Shown here: positions 1-8,349 of the stretch, in pieces | Layout: each line of letters opens with the position of its first letter | Position numbering within the stretch: the stretch's first letter is position 1 | From: Aureococcus anophagefferens | Taxonomy: Eukaryota > Sar > Pelagophyceae > Pelagomonadales > Pelagomonadaceae | Reading direction: 5' to 3' | NCBI RefSeq assembly: GCF_000186865.1 | Contig: NW_008705561.1 | Coordinates: forward strand, 2,630,543 to 2,677,691 | Length of the DNA: 47,149 bases | Notes under the pieces: generated by a model | What the model saw: the letters and a program-made list of their open reading frames with translations, nothing else | Databases searched by the model: none | Told to the model about the DNA's origin: nothing | Position numbers and translations under genes: made by a program

Positions 1-509
1 GCCGACGCCCGTCGACGCAGCGCTCAGGTCTCGCCGTCACGTCACGGACGTAGCAACGGCGCGGCTCGAGGGCTGCGTCGCGCAACGAATGCATCTCGTT
101 GCGCGCGGAGCTGGCGCCGCCCCAGCAACGGCGCGGCTCGAGAGCAGCCCGTAGCAGCCCCGCAGCGTTCCGCAGCAGCTTCAGCACCTGACGGCACGGC
201 GCGACGATGACGCGACATCATCGGACGGATTTGGAGCCACGGAACGTGAATGCGCTCGCAAAAACGTGCACTAGCGTCGAACGCAGCCGACGCCGCAGGA
301 TGGAGCTCTGCTTAGGCGAGAGCGTTGGAGCGTTTGCTGTCGAAATCAGCAAAGACTTCAGCGTTTGCAGGCGATTCTGTGGCTCGGGCTGCCCGAGAGC
401 GGCTTATTCACTTTGGGTTCACCGCCTTGGTTTGCATCATCCCTATGTGGTACCCCCTTGGTTTGCACTGCTTTATTCACTTTCCCGGTATCCGCAGCCG
501 GTCGGGCGG
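1..509. repeat. Direct repeat, copy 1 (~0.5 kb)
   Basis: This stretch recurs at 1155-1664 with no difference that I can find apart from a one-base indel near the left edge. The window opens inside or at the edge of the copy, so its true left end is unknown. It holds a perfect 10-bp inverted repeat (79-88 with 96-105) around ATGCATC, an internal duplication of CAACGGCGCGGCTCGAG, and a duplicated CCTTGGTTTGCA motif near 424-460. Its middle and right parts are less GC-rich than the surroundings. Open frames inside it look fortuitous, with no recognisable domain. Confidence 0.9.
79..105. repeat. Perfect 10-bp hairpin in the repeat unit
   Basis: The arms CGCGCAACGA and TCGTTGCGCG are exact reverse complements separated by seven bases (ATGCATC). 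The same hairpin is at 1234-1260 in the second copy. Function is unknown. It could be a protein-binding site or simply a stable stem. Confidence 0.8.
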
Positions 510-589
510 GCTTGCGTTGGATACCGGGGGGCGCACCAAAAAAAAATCGCTGCCCCGCAGGGGCGGCGAAGGGGAGGAGGGTAATTTAG

Positions 590-1154
590 AGCCTCTGGCG
601 CGCGCCCGAAGGGTACGACCGGGGGCAGAAGCGGATGCGGTGCCCAAGGCACCGTGGTTCGACCTAGCGCGCAGCGCGCGGCGCGCTCCGCGGCCGCCAC
701 GGGCCCGAAGGCTCTCGTCCGAGATCCAGGCGGCGGCGACTGCGCGCGCGCCGTCCGCGCGGCGACGCCGCGCCGCGGCCCGCTCGGCCGCGGCGGCGCC
801 GACGCGCGCGACCGCGCGCGCGACCGCGCGCGCGAGGACCGCGCGGCGCCGGCCCGCGGCCGCGCGGCGCCGGCCCGCGGCCGCGCGCCGCCGCTCGCCG
901 CCGACGGCGCGCGCGCGCCAGGCGGCGACCGCGCGCTGCGCGCCGCGCCGCGCGTCAAGCGCCGCGGCCGCGCGCCGCGACCGCCGCGGCGAGTGCCGCG
1001 AGCGCGCCGCGGAGCGCGCGAGACCGCTGGACGCGGACGTGGCGCGCCGCCGTCCGCCGGAGCGCGCGGCGCGCGGCCGCGGCCCAAGCTGCCGCGTTGT
1101 GCAGACGTCGGCGCCCAAAGCTTGTCGAGCCGGCAGCGCGCCAAAGCTTGTCGC
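590..1154. repeat. Extreme-GC low-complexity spacer between the repeat copies
   Basis: The stretch consists almost entirely of GCGCG/CCGCGG words. A 21-bp unit (starting GCGCGGCGCCGGCC) occurs twice in tandem at 841-882, after short CGCGACC-type repeats near 805-840. The motif CCAAAGCTTGTCG occurs twice near 1116 and 1140, next to the second repeat copy. Long open frames exist on both strands, but they are Arg/Ala-rich products of composition, so no gene is called. Confidence 0.7.
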
Positions 1155-1664
1155 GCCGACCGCCCGTCGACGCAGCGCTCAGGTCTCGCCGTCACGTCAC
1201 GGACGTAGCAACGGCGCGGCTCGAGGGCTGCGTCGCGCAACGAATGCATCTCGTTGCGCGCGGAGCTGGCGCCGCCCCAGCAACGGCGCGGCTCGAGAGC
1301 AGCCCGTAGCAGCCCCGCAGCGTTCCGCAGCAGCTTCAGCACCTGACGGCACGGCGCGACGATGACGCGACATCATCGGACGGATTTGGAGCCACGGAAC
1401 GTGAATGCGCTCGCAAAAACGTGCACTAGCGTCGAACGCAGCCGACGCCGCAGGATGGAGCTCTGCTTAGGCGAGAGCGTTGGAGCGTTTGCTGTCGAAA
1501 TCAGCAAAGACTTCAGCGTTTGCAGGCGATTCTGTGGCTCGGGCTGCCCGAGAGCGGCTTATTCACTTTGGGTTCACCGCCTTGGTTTGCATCATCCCTA
1601 TGTGGTACCCCCTTGGTTTGCACTGCTTTATTCACTTTCCCGGTATCCGCAGCCGGTCGGGCGG
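1155..1664. repeat. Direct repeat, copy 2, abutting the first gene
   Basis: This is the second copy of the 1-509 sequence, offset by 1155 bp. Identity stops at 1664, after GGTCGGGCGG, and unique sequence then leads into the methyltransferase start codon at 1732. The repeat therefore supplies most of the upstream region of that gene. The near-perfect identity suggests a recent duplication, a tandem array with a 1155-bp period, or an assembly artefact. Confidence 0.9.
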
Positions 1665-1731
1665 CTTTCGAGGGTCAACGTCGGGCGGTGCGGACGGCAC
1701 CTTTGCCGTTGGCCCAGCGCGCTCGAAGACG

Positions 1732-2607
1732 ATGGCGGCGCTCAAGGTCGCCGGCATCGACCAGATCAAGGCGACCGTCGTGCCGGACATCCGCGACCAC
1801 CAGGCCTACCTCGCGGAGCGCGCGCCCGCGGAGCGCGAGGGCTTCGAGAGCAGCGCCGGCCACAAGCTCTTCAAGCATTTGTACGCCCCCTGGCCCAAGA
1901 CGCTGGGCAAGAAGGCGAGCCGCCTCGCGCGGGAGGAGAACGAGTTCACGCACTCGTCGCTCGTCTACGGCGAGGTCGAGTACGAGCCCTTCGTGGCGCT
2001 GCTGGGGGTCCTGTTGGAGGACGGTTTAAGGCCGGGCGGCGTCTTCGTCGACGTCGGCTGCGGCGCGGGCAAGGCCGTCTTCGCGGCGGCCATCGGCCAC
2101 GACTTCGACAAGGTCGTGGGCATCGAGATCCTCGAGCGGCTCCACGCCATCAACGCCGACGATTTGCTGCCGCGGTTCGAGACCCACGTGCGGCACGAGG
2201 TCATGCCGGAGCGCCGCCAGCACTGCGACGTCGAGTTCGTCCTCGGCGACGCGACGGTGCTCGACTGGGCCGAGGCGCGCGTCGTCTTCGCGAACTCGAC
2301 GTGCTTCGACGAGGCGCTCATGGCGCGGCTCGCGGACCGCGCGGCCGCGCTCGCGCCGGGGACGTACTTCGTGACGACGACGACGGCGCTCCCGAGCGAC
2401 CGCTTCGAGCTCCGCTGGAAGGGCTTCATGCGCGAGACCTGGGGCGACGCCACGGTCTTCGTCCAGCGCCGCCGGGAGCCCGGTGAGGGCGAGGACGCGG
2501 AGGACGCGTCCGTCGCGAGCTCCGTGAACGCGCTCCTCCGGGGCTCGCTCCGCAACCTCAAGCTCAACGCGACGCGCGAGCGCGCGGCGTCCCTGACGGC
2601 GCTCTAG
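1732..2607 (+). CDS. DOT1-like SAM-dependent methyltransferase
   Basis: The 291-residue protein has a class I S-adenosylmethionine fold. A glycine-rich loop (DVGCGAGKAVF) lies near residues 105-117, followed by an acidic residue after beta-2 (VVGIEILERLH), a GDATVLDW motif and a NSTCF motif at the active-site position. The arrangement resembles DOT1-type lysine methyltransferases and related stand-alone SAM enzymes; the substrate cannot be read from the sequence. The frame is open upstream to about 1480, but that part translates the direct repeat, so I chose ATG 1732 (MAALKVAGIDQ), where family-like sequence begins. The stop lies 2 bp from the convergent gene's stop. Domain call is firm; DOT1 assignment is moderate. 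Confidence 0.8.
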   Translation: MAALKVAGIDQIKATVVPDIRDHQAYLAERAPAEREGFESSAGHKLFKHLYAPWPKTLGKKASRLAREENEFTHSSLVYGEVEYEPFVALLGVLLEDGLRPGGVFVDVGCGAGKAVFAAAIGHDFDKVVGIEILERLHAINADDLLPRFETHVRHEVMPERRQHCDVEFVLGDATVLDWAEARVVFANSTCFDEALMARLADRAAALAPGTYFVTTTTALPSDRFELRWKGFMRETWGDATVFVQRRREPGEGEDAEDASVASSVNALLRGSLRNLKLNATRERAASLTAL

Positions 2608-2609
2608 CG

Positions 2610-3465
2610 CTACATCTTGAATTTGTACTCGTACGCGCCGCCCTTGCGCCGGAGGACGTTCTCCGTGTCCGGCCGGATGCGGATCGTCATCTCGCCGTCC
2701 TCCTCGAGGGGGGGCAGGCACGCGCGGCACGTGAGGCGCCAGTCCGGCTCCTTCTTCTCGAGCATCTGCTTCTCCTGGATGCCCCAGTCCTCGAGGAGCG
2801 CGCGGCCCTTGCGGACGACGCAGGAGCAGCGCAGCAGGCACTGCATGTCCTCGGTGCACGTGCCCCCGACGTCGATCTTGTTCACGAGGAGCGTCTCCCG
2901 CAGGCCGCGCCGCGGGTACCAGTTGATGACGCGGTTCGGCTCGTTCTCCTCCGGCGGGAACATGACCGTGAGCGCGACCTTGGGGATCTTCAGGAGGCGC
3001 TTGAGCGTGAGCCTCGCCGGCGCGGGCGCGGGCGCCATCGCGCCGAGCGCGTCGACCGTGCGGTCGTAGCCCAGGCCCTCGACGTTGGCGCCGTCCGCCC
3101 GGATGATCGCGTCGCCGGGCAGGATCTCCAGCCCCGACAGCGCCGCGTTGCCGCCGTCGACGAGGCCGGCGACGAGCGTCAAGTCCCTCGCCCGCGTCGT
3201 TCGCGCCAAACTCCTCCAGCAGGATGCCGATGCCCGGCGACTCGGCGCTCCGCGGGATCTCGACCTCGATCTCTTTCGTGCCCCACTCGTTCGAGTTCGC
3301 CGCGAGCGAGATGGCGTTCCCCTCCTCCTCGCTGAGTCGCAGCACCTTCCAGCCTTTCGACATGCCGTCGGCGGTCCGCGCGCGCAGGCGGGTCGCGACG
3401 GGTCGCACGGGGCTCGGCGTGAGGAGCGCCTGGGCGCAGGCGGCCAGGAGCAGTGGTCGCATCAT
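2610..3465 (-). CDS. PDZ domain fused to plant-type 2Fe-2S ferredoxin domain (frame broken)
   Basis: The N-terminus (MMRPLLLAACAQALL) looks like a signal or plastid presequence. It is followed by a PDZ-like fold (GIGILLEEFG, then LVAGLVDGGNAALSGLEILPGDAI). The C-terminal ~110 residues contain a cysteine cluster C-x5-C-x3-C-x-C and a later RLTCRAC, preceding a DGEMTIRI strand, as in [2Fe-2S] ferredoxins. The reading frame changes between about 3180 and 3215, inside the PDZ domain, by the equivalent of one extra base. No GT-AG intron fits there, so it is a sequencing indel or a real frameshift. ATG 3465 begins the presequence. The gene is divergent from the fucosyltransferase-like gene (129 bp apart) and convergent with the methyltransferase. 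A redox role in the plastid is inference. Confidence 0.7.
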
Positions 3466-3594
3466 CGTGCGACGCGGCGCTCCTGGCGTGGAAGCCGCAC
3501 GAGCGCCTAGAGGCACTCGAGGTGTGGATCGGCCGCGTCATCTGTGCTCGCTCAACATCGTTGCATGCCCTTTCAAGCGGGCTGCCGGACGGGC

Positions 3595-4722
3595 ATGGAG
3601 GCAGCCCGCGCGTTGGCAGCGTTGCTGGCGGCAGCCGTCGTCGTCGCCGACGACCCGCCGCGCGTCATGGCCTGGACGCCCAGCGGCCGCGACGGCTTCG
3701 GGTCCCAGTACTTTGGCCACATGGCCGTCTTCGGCGCCTGCCGGCGCGTCCCGGGCAACGGCTGCTGCTACGTGCACCAGCCCATCTCCAAGGTCGAGCA
3801 CGGCCTCGCCGTCCACTCGGCGGAGCAGTTCACGGGCATGCGGAGCGACGCGCGCTGCGCGGACCACTCGCCGAGCGGCCGGCAGCGGCCGGCCAATTTG
3901 GTCGTGCCGCAGTTCCCCAAGCCCATGGAGGTCAAGTGGTACTTCCTCCGGGACCCGGACGTCCGCAGGGAGCTGCGGGCCATGTACGACGCCGGCGCGG
4001 GGAAGGCGGGCCTCGAAGAGCACGACTGCGCGTACCGGATCCACGTGCGCCGCGGCGACCACGGGTCGCGGCCGGGCCACGCGGGCGTCATCGGCAACGG
4101 CTCCTACGCGTGCCTCGCGCGGTCCATCCTGCGCGCCGACCCGGGCGCGAAGATCTGCGTCTACAGCGAGGGACACGTCGGCGACTTTGGCGAGCTCGGC
4201 GCCGTCGACGGCGTCGCGTTCCACCTCGGCGGCGACCCCTACGAGACGTTCCACAACTTTGTCACCGCGGAGCACCTCTTCGTCGCCCACAGCCTGTTGA
4301 GCGGCGCGGCGGCCGTGTTGGCCGTCCAGGCGCGCATCTACACGGTGCCCTACGAGCCGACGATGTCCGCGGCGCTCGCGGAGTGCTGGCCGGGCGACTG
4401 CGACTGCGGCGGCTACTACAAGCGGAGCCGACAGTGCTGCAAGGCGCCGAACCGCAAGGTCGTCGAGGTCATGGACGGCACGGACGTCTGGACCATGTTC
4501 GGCCTCTCGGCGGCGCGCGTCGCGGACGAGCGCGCGCGCAACGACACGTCCTGGGCGCCCAAGGCGCCGTCCATCTGGCCCGACTGGTGGCCCGACCCCG
4601 TCGAGGAGCACCGCAAGAAGCTCGAAGCGCGGGCCAGGGCGAAGCGGGACCGCGAAAACCAGGCGACGGCGCCCCTGGCGCCCTGGGCGAGCGACCCCGC
4701 CGTCGCGAAGCACCTCGGCTAA
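3595..4722 (+). CDS. Secretory fucosyltransferase-like protein (GT11/GT23-type motif)
   Basis: The 375-residue protein starts at ATG 3595 with a cleavable-looking signal peptide (hydrophobic ALAALLAAAVVVA). The motif IHVRRGDH at about residue 150 matches the GDP-fucose-binding HxRRxD motif shared by alpha-1,2-, alpha-1,6- and O-fucosyltransferases. Downstream KICVYSEG and a D-x-x-x-TFHNFVTAEHLFVAHSLLSG segment match the later conserved motifs of that superfamily. Several cysteines lie near the C-terminus (GDCDCGGYYKRSRQCC). It probably acts in the Golgi lumen. Acceptor and linkage are unknown. The frame is open from 3544, but the later ATG gives the signal peptide directly. Confidence 0.75.
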   Translation: MEAARALAALLAAAVVVADDPPRVMAWTPSGRDGFGSQYFGHMAVFGACRRVPGNGCCYVHQPISKVEHGLAVHSAEQFTGMRSDARCADHSPSGRQRPANLVVPQFPKPMEVKWYFLRDPDVRRELRAMYDAGAGKAGLEEHDCAYRIHVRRGDHGSRPGHAGVIGNGSYACLARSILRADPGAKICVYSEGHVGDFGELGAVDGVAFHLGGDPYETFHNFVTAEHLFVAHSLLSGAAAVLAVQARIYTVPYEPTMSAALAECWPGDCDCGGYYKRSRQCCKAPNRKVVEVMDGTDVWTMFGLSAARVADERARNDTSWAPKAPSIWPDWWPDPVEEHRKKLEARARAKRDRENQATAPLAPWASDPAVAKHLG

Positions 4723-4937
4723 GGGCGGGTCGTGGGGCTGCGGTACGCGACGTCGCTTCGGACGTCGTCGCGGCTTCGCGAGGGACTCGGGGCGCAAGTC
4801 GGGCGCCATGCAAAAAAAAACAAGTAAAAAAACTCAATATCCGGGTTCTCTCCGAAAGTAGGATTGGTTGCAGTGATTTCCCGCGCTTCGATCGTGCGTC
4901 GGGCCTCGCGCCGATAAAAGAAGTCTCTTTCGCCACG

Positions 4938-6368
4938 ATGTCGTACGGCGCCACCGTCGACGGCTCGGCGCCGGCGCCGTCGGTGAAGCGGGGCGTCTTC
5001 GAGCTCGCGCGCGTGGGCCTCGTCGCCTGCGGCATGTTCGGCGCCTCCGTGGTGTCCCTGCGGCGCGCGGCGCGCTTCAGCGACCTCGCCGCGGCGTCCG
5101 CGGACGCCGCCGGGGCGGGGATGGCCGACGTGCAGCCGCCGGGCATCCAGAAGACGACGGTGTCGTCGAGCGACGCCCAGTGGGCGCTCCGGGACCTCAT
5201 CGCGCTCGTGCCGTCGTCGCAGACGCCCTGGGCCGACGACGGCTGCGCCAAGTACGGCGACGGCTTCGAGGTGTCCTGCGAGCGCGGCCCCATGGTCGCG
5301 GGCTTCGTGCCCGGCAAGGGCGCGGCGGCGTTGCCCGCGGACCTGGCGTGCACGTGCACCTGCGGCGTCCTCGGGCGCGTCGCGCTCGAGTCGTCGTCGG
5401 CCGCGCTCAGCGGCTACGGCCTGCACCACGTCGAGGCCACGGGGCGGCCCCACGGTTTCGGGCTGGACGTGAAAGCCGTCGAGGACGAGTTCGCGAAGCG
5501 CTACGACGGCTTCAAAACCTACGACCGCTTCATGGACTTCGGCACGCGGCTCTACGCGTACGATCTCCGGCCGCACGTCGCCAAATTGGCGGCCGCGGGC
5601 AAGCCCTTCCTCGCGCTGACCTGGTCGTCGGGCGGCACCGACTACGCGTCCGTGGTCTTCCAGGTCGGCCGGTCCGCGGGTGTGTTGGAGTTCTTCTCCG
5701 AGAACTTCGACGCCGCGGAGCTCCGGACGCTCGCGTCGGGCTACGAGGTTTCGCGCGCGCCGCGGTTCGCGTTCGAGGCCGGCGCGGCGCCCGGCGACGT
5801 CTTCGCCTGGGACGACAGCGAGTACGTCCAGGCGGCGGCCGTCAGCCACTTCGTCTCCGACCTCGAGCGGTCCCACGCGTTCCAGACGGACGTGCTCGGC
5901 ATGACGCAGATCGACGAGTTCGTCCGCGGCGACGATTTGACGCGCGTCTACGTGACGGCGCCCAACTCCGACGCGCCCTTCGCCGCGGTCCAGGTCCACC
6001 TCACCTACCGGCCCGAGGTGGCCGGCGAGGCCTTTTCGGTCCGCGACTTCGAGGACGTGCTCAACGCCGCGCACGACGCGACGCTCGTCGACGCGTACTG
6101 CGGCTTCGACACCTGGCTCGACTTCCACTACGCCGTCTCCGGCACGGGCATCTCCGTCAAAGACTTCATGGCCCGCTGCGACGCCGCGGGGCTCAAGTAC
6201 CACTTCACGGACGAGGCCGAGCGGTCCGACGACGCCGACGTCAACATGTACGTCGTCGCGCCCAACGGCGTCGCCGTCCAGCTCATCTCCCCGCCCATGG
6301 GCGACTGGACGCCGGAGAAGGACGTCGGCGACGCCGCCGGCGACCTCTGCGGCACGGGGACCTGCTAA
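4938..6368 (+). CDS. Membrane-anchored protein with VOC/glyoxalase-fold domain
   Basis: The 476-residue protein has an N-terminal hydrophobic segment (about residues 19-40, VFELARVGLVACGMFGASVV). The C-terminal 170 residues look like a vicinal-oxygen-chelate domain: AVSHFVSDLERSHAF, then VLGM, and a second half ending VNMYVVAPNGVAVQLI. The middle third has three or more cysteines and no family that I recognise. The frame stays open far upstream across the previous gene, but that part is its antisense-like shadow; ATG 4938 follows an A-rich spacer. Substrate is unknown. Enzymatic activity would need metal ligands that I cannot place with confidence. Confidence 0.7.
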   Translation: MSYGATVDGSAPAPSVKRGVFELARVGLVACGMFGASVVSLRRAARFSDLAAASADAAGAGMADVQPPGIQKTTVSSSDAQWALRDLIALVPSSQTPWADDGCAKYGDGFEVSCERGPMVAGFVPGKGAAALPADLACTCTCGVLGRVALESSSAALSGYGLHHVEATGRPHGFGLDVKAVEDEFAKRYDGFKTYDRFMDFGTRLYAYDLRPHVAKLAAAGKPFLALTWSSGGTDYASVVFQVGRSAGVLEFFSENFDAAELRTLASGYEVSRAPRFAFEAGAAPGDVFAWDDSEYVQAAAVSHFVSDLERSHAFQTDVLGMTQIDEFVRGDDLTRVYVTAPNSDAPFAAVQVHLTYRPEVAGEAFSVRDFEDVLNAAHDATLVDAYCGFDTWLDFHYAVSGTGISVKDFMARCDAAGLKYHFTDEAERSDDADVNMYVVAPNGVAVQLISPPMGDWTPEKDVGDAAGDLCGTGTC

Positions 6369-6486
6369 TTTCGGCCGTGGGAGTGCGGAAGTGCGGCGGG
6401 GTCGAGTGCCTTAACGAGTGCCGGGCCTTTACTTGAACTTCAACTCGAAGCGCGTAATCACGGGCTGCCTTGCTTGGGTTGGCGCG

Positions 6487-8340
6487 ATGCAGCGCAAGAG
6501 CGCAAAATCGGGCAGCGTCGAGGACCCCGCGGAGCCGCTCGAGAGCCGGAAGGATGCGAAGTCGTCGCTCACGGCGCTCGAGCGCGTGCTCATCGCCGTG
6601 CTCGCCATCGTGACGCTCTGCGGCCTCAGCGCCTCGAACCGCGCGCCGCCGCCGCCGCCGAAGGCCCACGACTCCCGCGCCTTCGAGCCGCTGCGGTCGC
6701 TGATCCACGAGCAGAACACGACGATCCACCTCCTCGCGGCGAAGCTCGCGCACGAGCGGGCGGTCCGCGGCGGCGCGCGGTCCGCGGCGCGCGAGACCGC
6801 CGAGGCCGTCGACGCGGAGCGCGAGGTCGCCGTCGCGGAGCTCGACGCGGCGCACGCGGAGCTCGCGACGGCGCACGAAGACGTCGACCGCTACCGCGCC
6901 GACGCGGCGGTGGCGCGGGAGGCCGCGACGCGCTGCGAGGCCGCGGCCGCGGCGCCGCCGCCGCCGCGCGCCGCCGCGGCGCCCGCGGCGCCCGCGCGCC
7001 CGTCGCGCCAGCTCACGAGCTTCGAGCGCGACTGCGACCGCAAGTTCGGCGACGGCCTCGTCGAGAGCTACCGGGCGTCCGCGAAGACGTTCTGCGGCGG
7101 CGGCGACGCGTCGCTCGTCTGCTACTCGCACCGGTACGAGACGCACGGCCACACGGGCCAGTTCTGCGTCGGCGAGAACCTCGTCGTGGACTTCTCCAAG
7201 GTCCAGGGCGGCACGGCCGGCGCGAAGCCCCCGCGCGGCGCGGCCATGTACCACTCCTTCGGCGCCGACGCGGTCTCGGGCTCGTGCGAGAAAACGGAGC
7301 ACTGGCGCGACGCGTTCATGCCCCACGCGGCGCCCATGCTGCGGCGCATGGGCTTCGGCAAGAGCGCCGCCGGCGCGCGGCGCGAGCCGGGGACGACCTA
7401 CCTGATGGCGCGCGACGAGGACTGCGAGAACATGTTCCACTCGGCCGCGGACTTTTTGAACGCGTACGTCGTGTCCCGGATCCTGGGCTCGGACCGGTCC
7501 GACTGGCAGGCCGTGCTCTTCGACCGCATGCCGAACTTCGCCTACACGTCGCTCGTCGAGAAGGCGTTCAGCCGCCGGGGCCCGCTGAGGCGCGCCGCGG
7601 ACTACGGCGGCGCCCGCGTCCAGTTCGAGACGCTCGTCTTCCACCTCGAGTCGCCCGCGGGCATCGTCTTCCCCAAGGTCGGGGGCCCCAAGGGCATCAT
7701 GAAGTGCCAGCGGTCGAGCCTCTGGCTCGGCTACCGGAACGCGGTGCTCGACGGCTTCGGGCTGCTGGACGTCGCGCCGCCGAAGGTGCCCCACGTCGTG
7801 CTCAGCGTCCGGCGGCGCACGGGCGGCAAGAACACGGGCCGCGTCTTCGCCGACGAGGCGGCGCTCGCGGCGGTCCTGAAGCAGGGCAACGCGATGACGT
7901 CCGAGGTCGTCGACCTCGGGAGCCTGACCTTCGAGGACCAGATCCGGAAGATGCGGTCGACGAACGTGCTCGTGGGCGCCCACGGCGCGGGCCTCATGCA
8001 CGTCATCTTCCTCGCGGACGAGGCCGTGCTTTTAGAGATCCACCCGTCCTACCGGCTCGACCGCCACTTCCGGCTCGCGGCGCGCATGGTCGGCGCGCTC
8101 TACCTGCCGATGCGGTCCACGGGCCAGGTGTCCTGCAAGGGCACGTCCGACGCCATCCCCGTCGACGCGAACGAGTTCCGCGCCGCCCTCGACGGCGCGC
8201 TCCGCGCCGCGCGGTCCTTCGACGACGGCGTCTCCGAGTGCGGCCTCGCGTGCGACCCGCGGATCCTGGCCCTCGACGACGGGAACAAGGGCCACCTGCC
8301 GACGGGCGCGCGGCCCCTGTCGACGCGGTTCCCGTGCTAA
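6487..8340 (+). CDS. GT61-family glycosyltransferase (DUF563), type II membrane protein
   Basis: The 617-residue protein has a short cytosolic tail, one membrane span (about residues 33-50, VLIAVLAIVTLCGL), an Ala/Glu-rich stem that could form a coiled coil, and a lumenal catalytic region. The region contains DCENMFHSAADFLNAY and the hallmark NVLVGAHGAGLMHVIFL near residue 497, typical of GT61 enzymes (EGF-domain O-GlcNAc transferase and plant xylosyl/arabinosyltransferases). I chose ATG 6487 because it gives a typical Golgi type II start; the frame is open from 6418. Its stop is 9 bp from the stop of the convergent channel gene. Donor sugar cannot be read from sequence. Confidence 0.85.
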   Translation: MQRKSAKSGSVEDPAEPLESRKDAKSSLTALERVLIAVLAIVTLCGLSASNRAPPPPPKAHDSRAFEPLRSLIHEQNTTIHLLAAKLAHERAVRGGARSAARETAEAVDAEREVAVAELDAAHAELATAHEDVDRYRADAAVAREAATRCEAAAAAPPPPRAAAAPAAPARPSRQLTSFERDCDRKFGDGLVESYRASAKTFCGGGDASLVCYSHRYETHGHTGQFCVGENLVVDFSKVQGGTAGAKPPRGAAMYHSFGADAVSGSCEKTEHWRDAFMPHAAPMLRRMGFGKSAAGARREPGTTYLMARDEDCENMFHSAADFLNAYVVSRILGSDRSDWQAVLFDRMPNFAYTSLVEKAFSRRGPLRRAADYGGARVQFETLVFHLESPAGIVFPKVGGPKGIMKCQRSSLWLGYRNAVLDGFGLLDVAPPKVPHVVLSVRRRTGGKNTGRVFADEAALAAVLKQGNAMTSEVVDLGSLTFEDQIRKMRSTNVLVGAHGAGLMHVIFLADEAVLLEIHPSYRLDRHFRLAARMVGALYLPMRSTGQVSCKGTSDAIPVDANEFRAALDGALRAARSFDDGVSECGLACDPRILALDDGNKGHLPTGARPLSTRFPC

Positions 8341-8349
8341 CAAAGGAAT

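Noticed and set aside
207..1365. Long open frames in and between the direct repeats (e.g. 207-584, 325-1365, 473-1342 minus)
   Set aside because: They are Arg/Ala-rich, exist on several frames at once and show no domains; they arise from extreme GC content and the repeat.
3453..4937. Upstream extension of the VOC-fold gene's frame across the fucosyltransferase-like gene
   Set aside because: The extension is low-complexity Arg-rich sequence in the wrong frame of a well-supported gene; protein-like sequence starts at ATG 4938.
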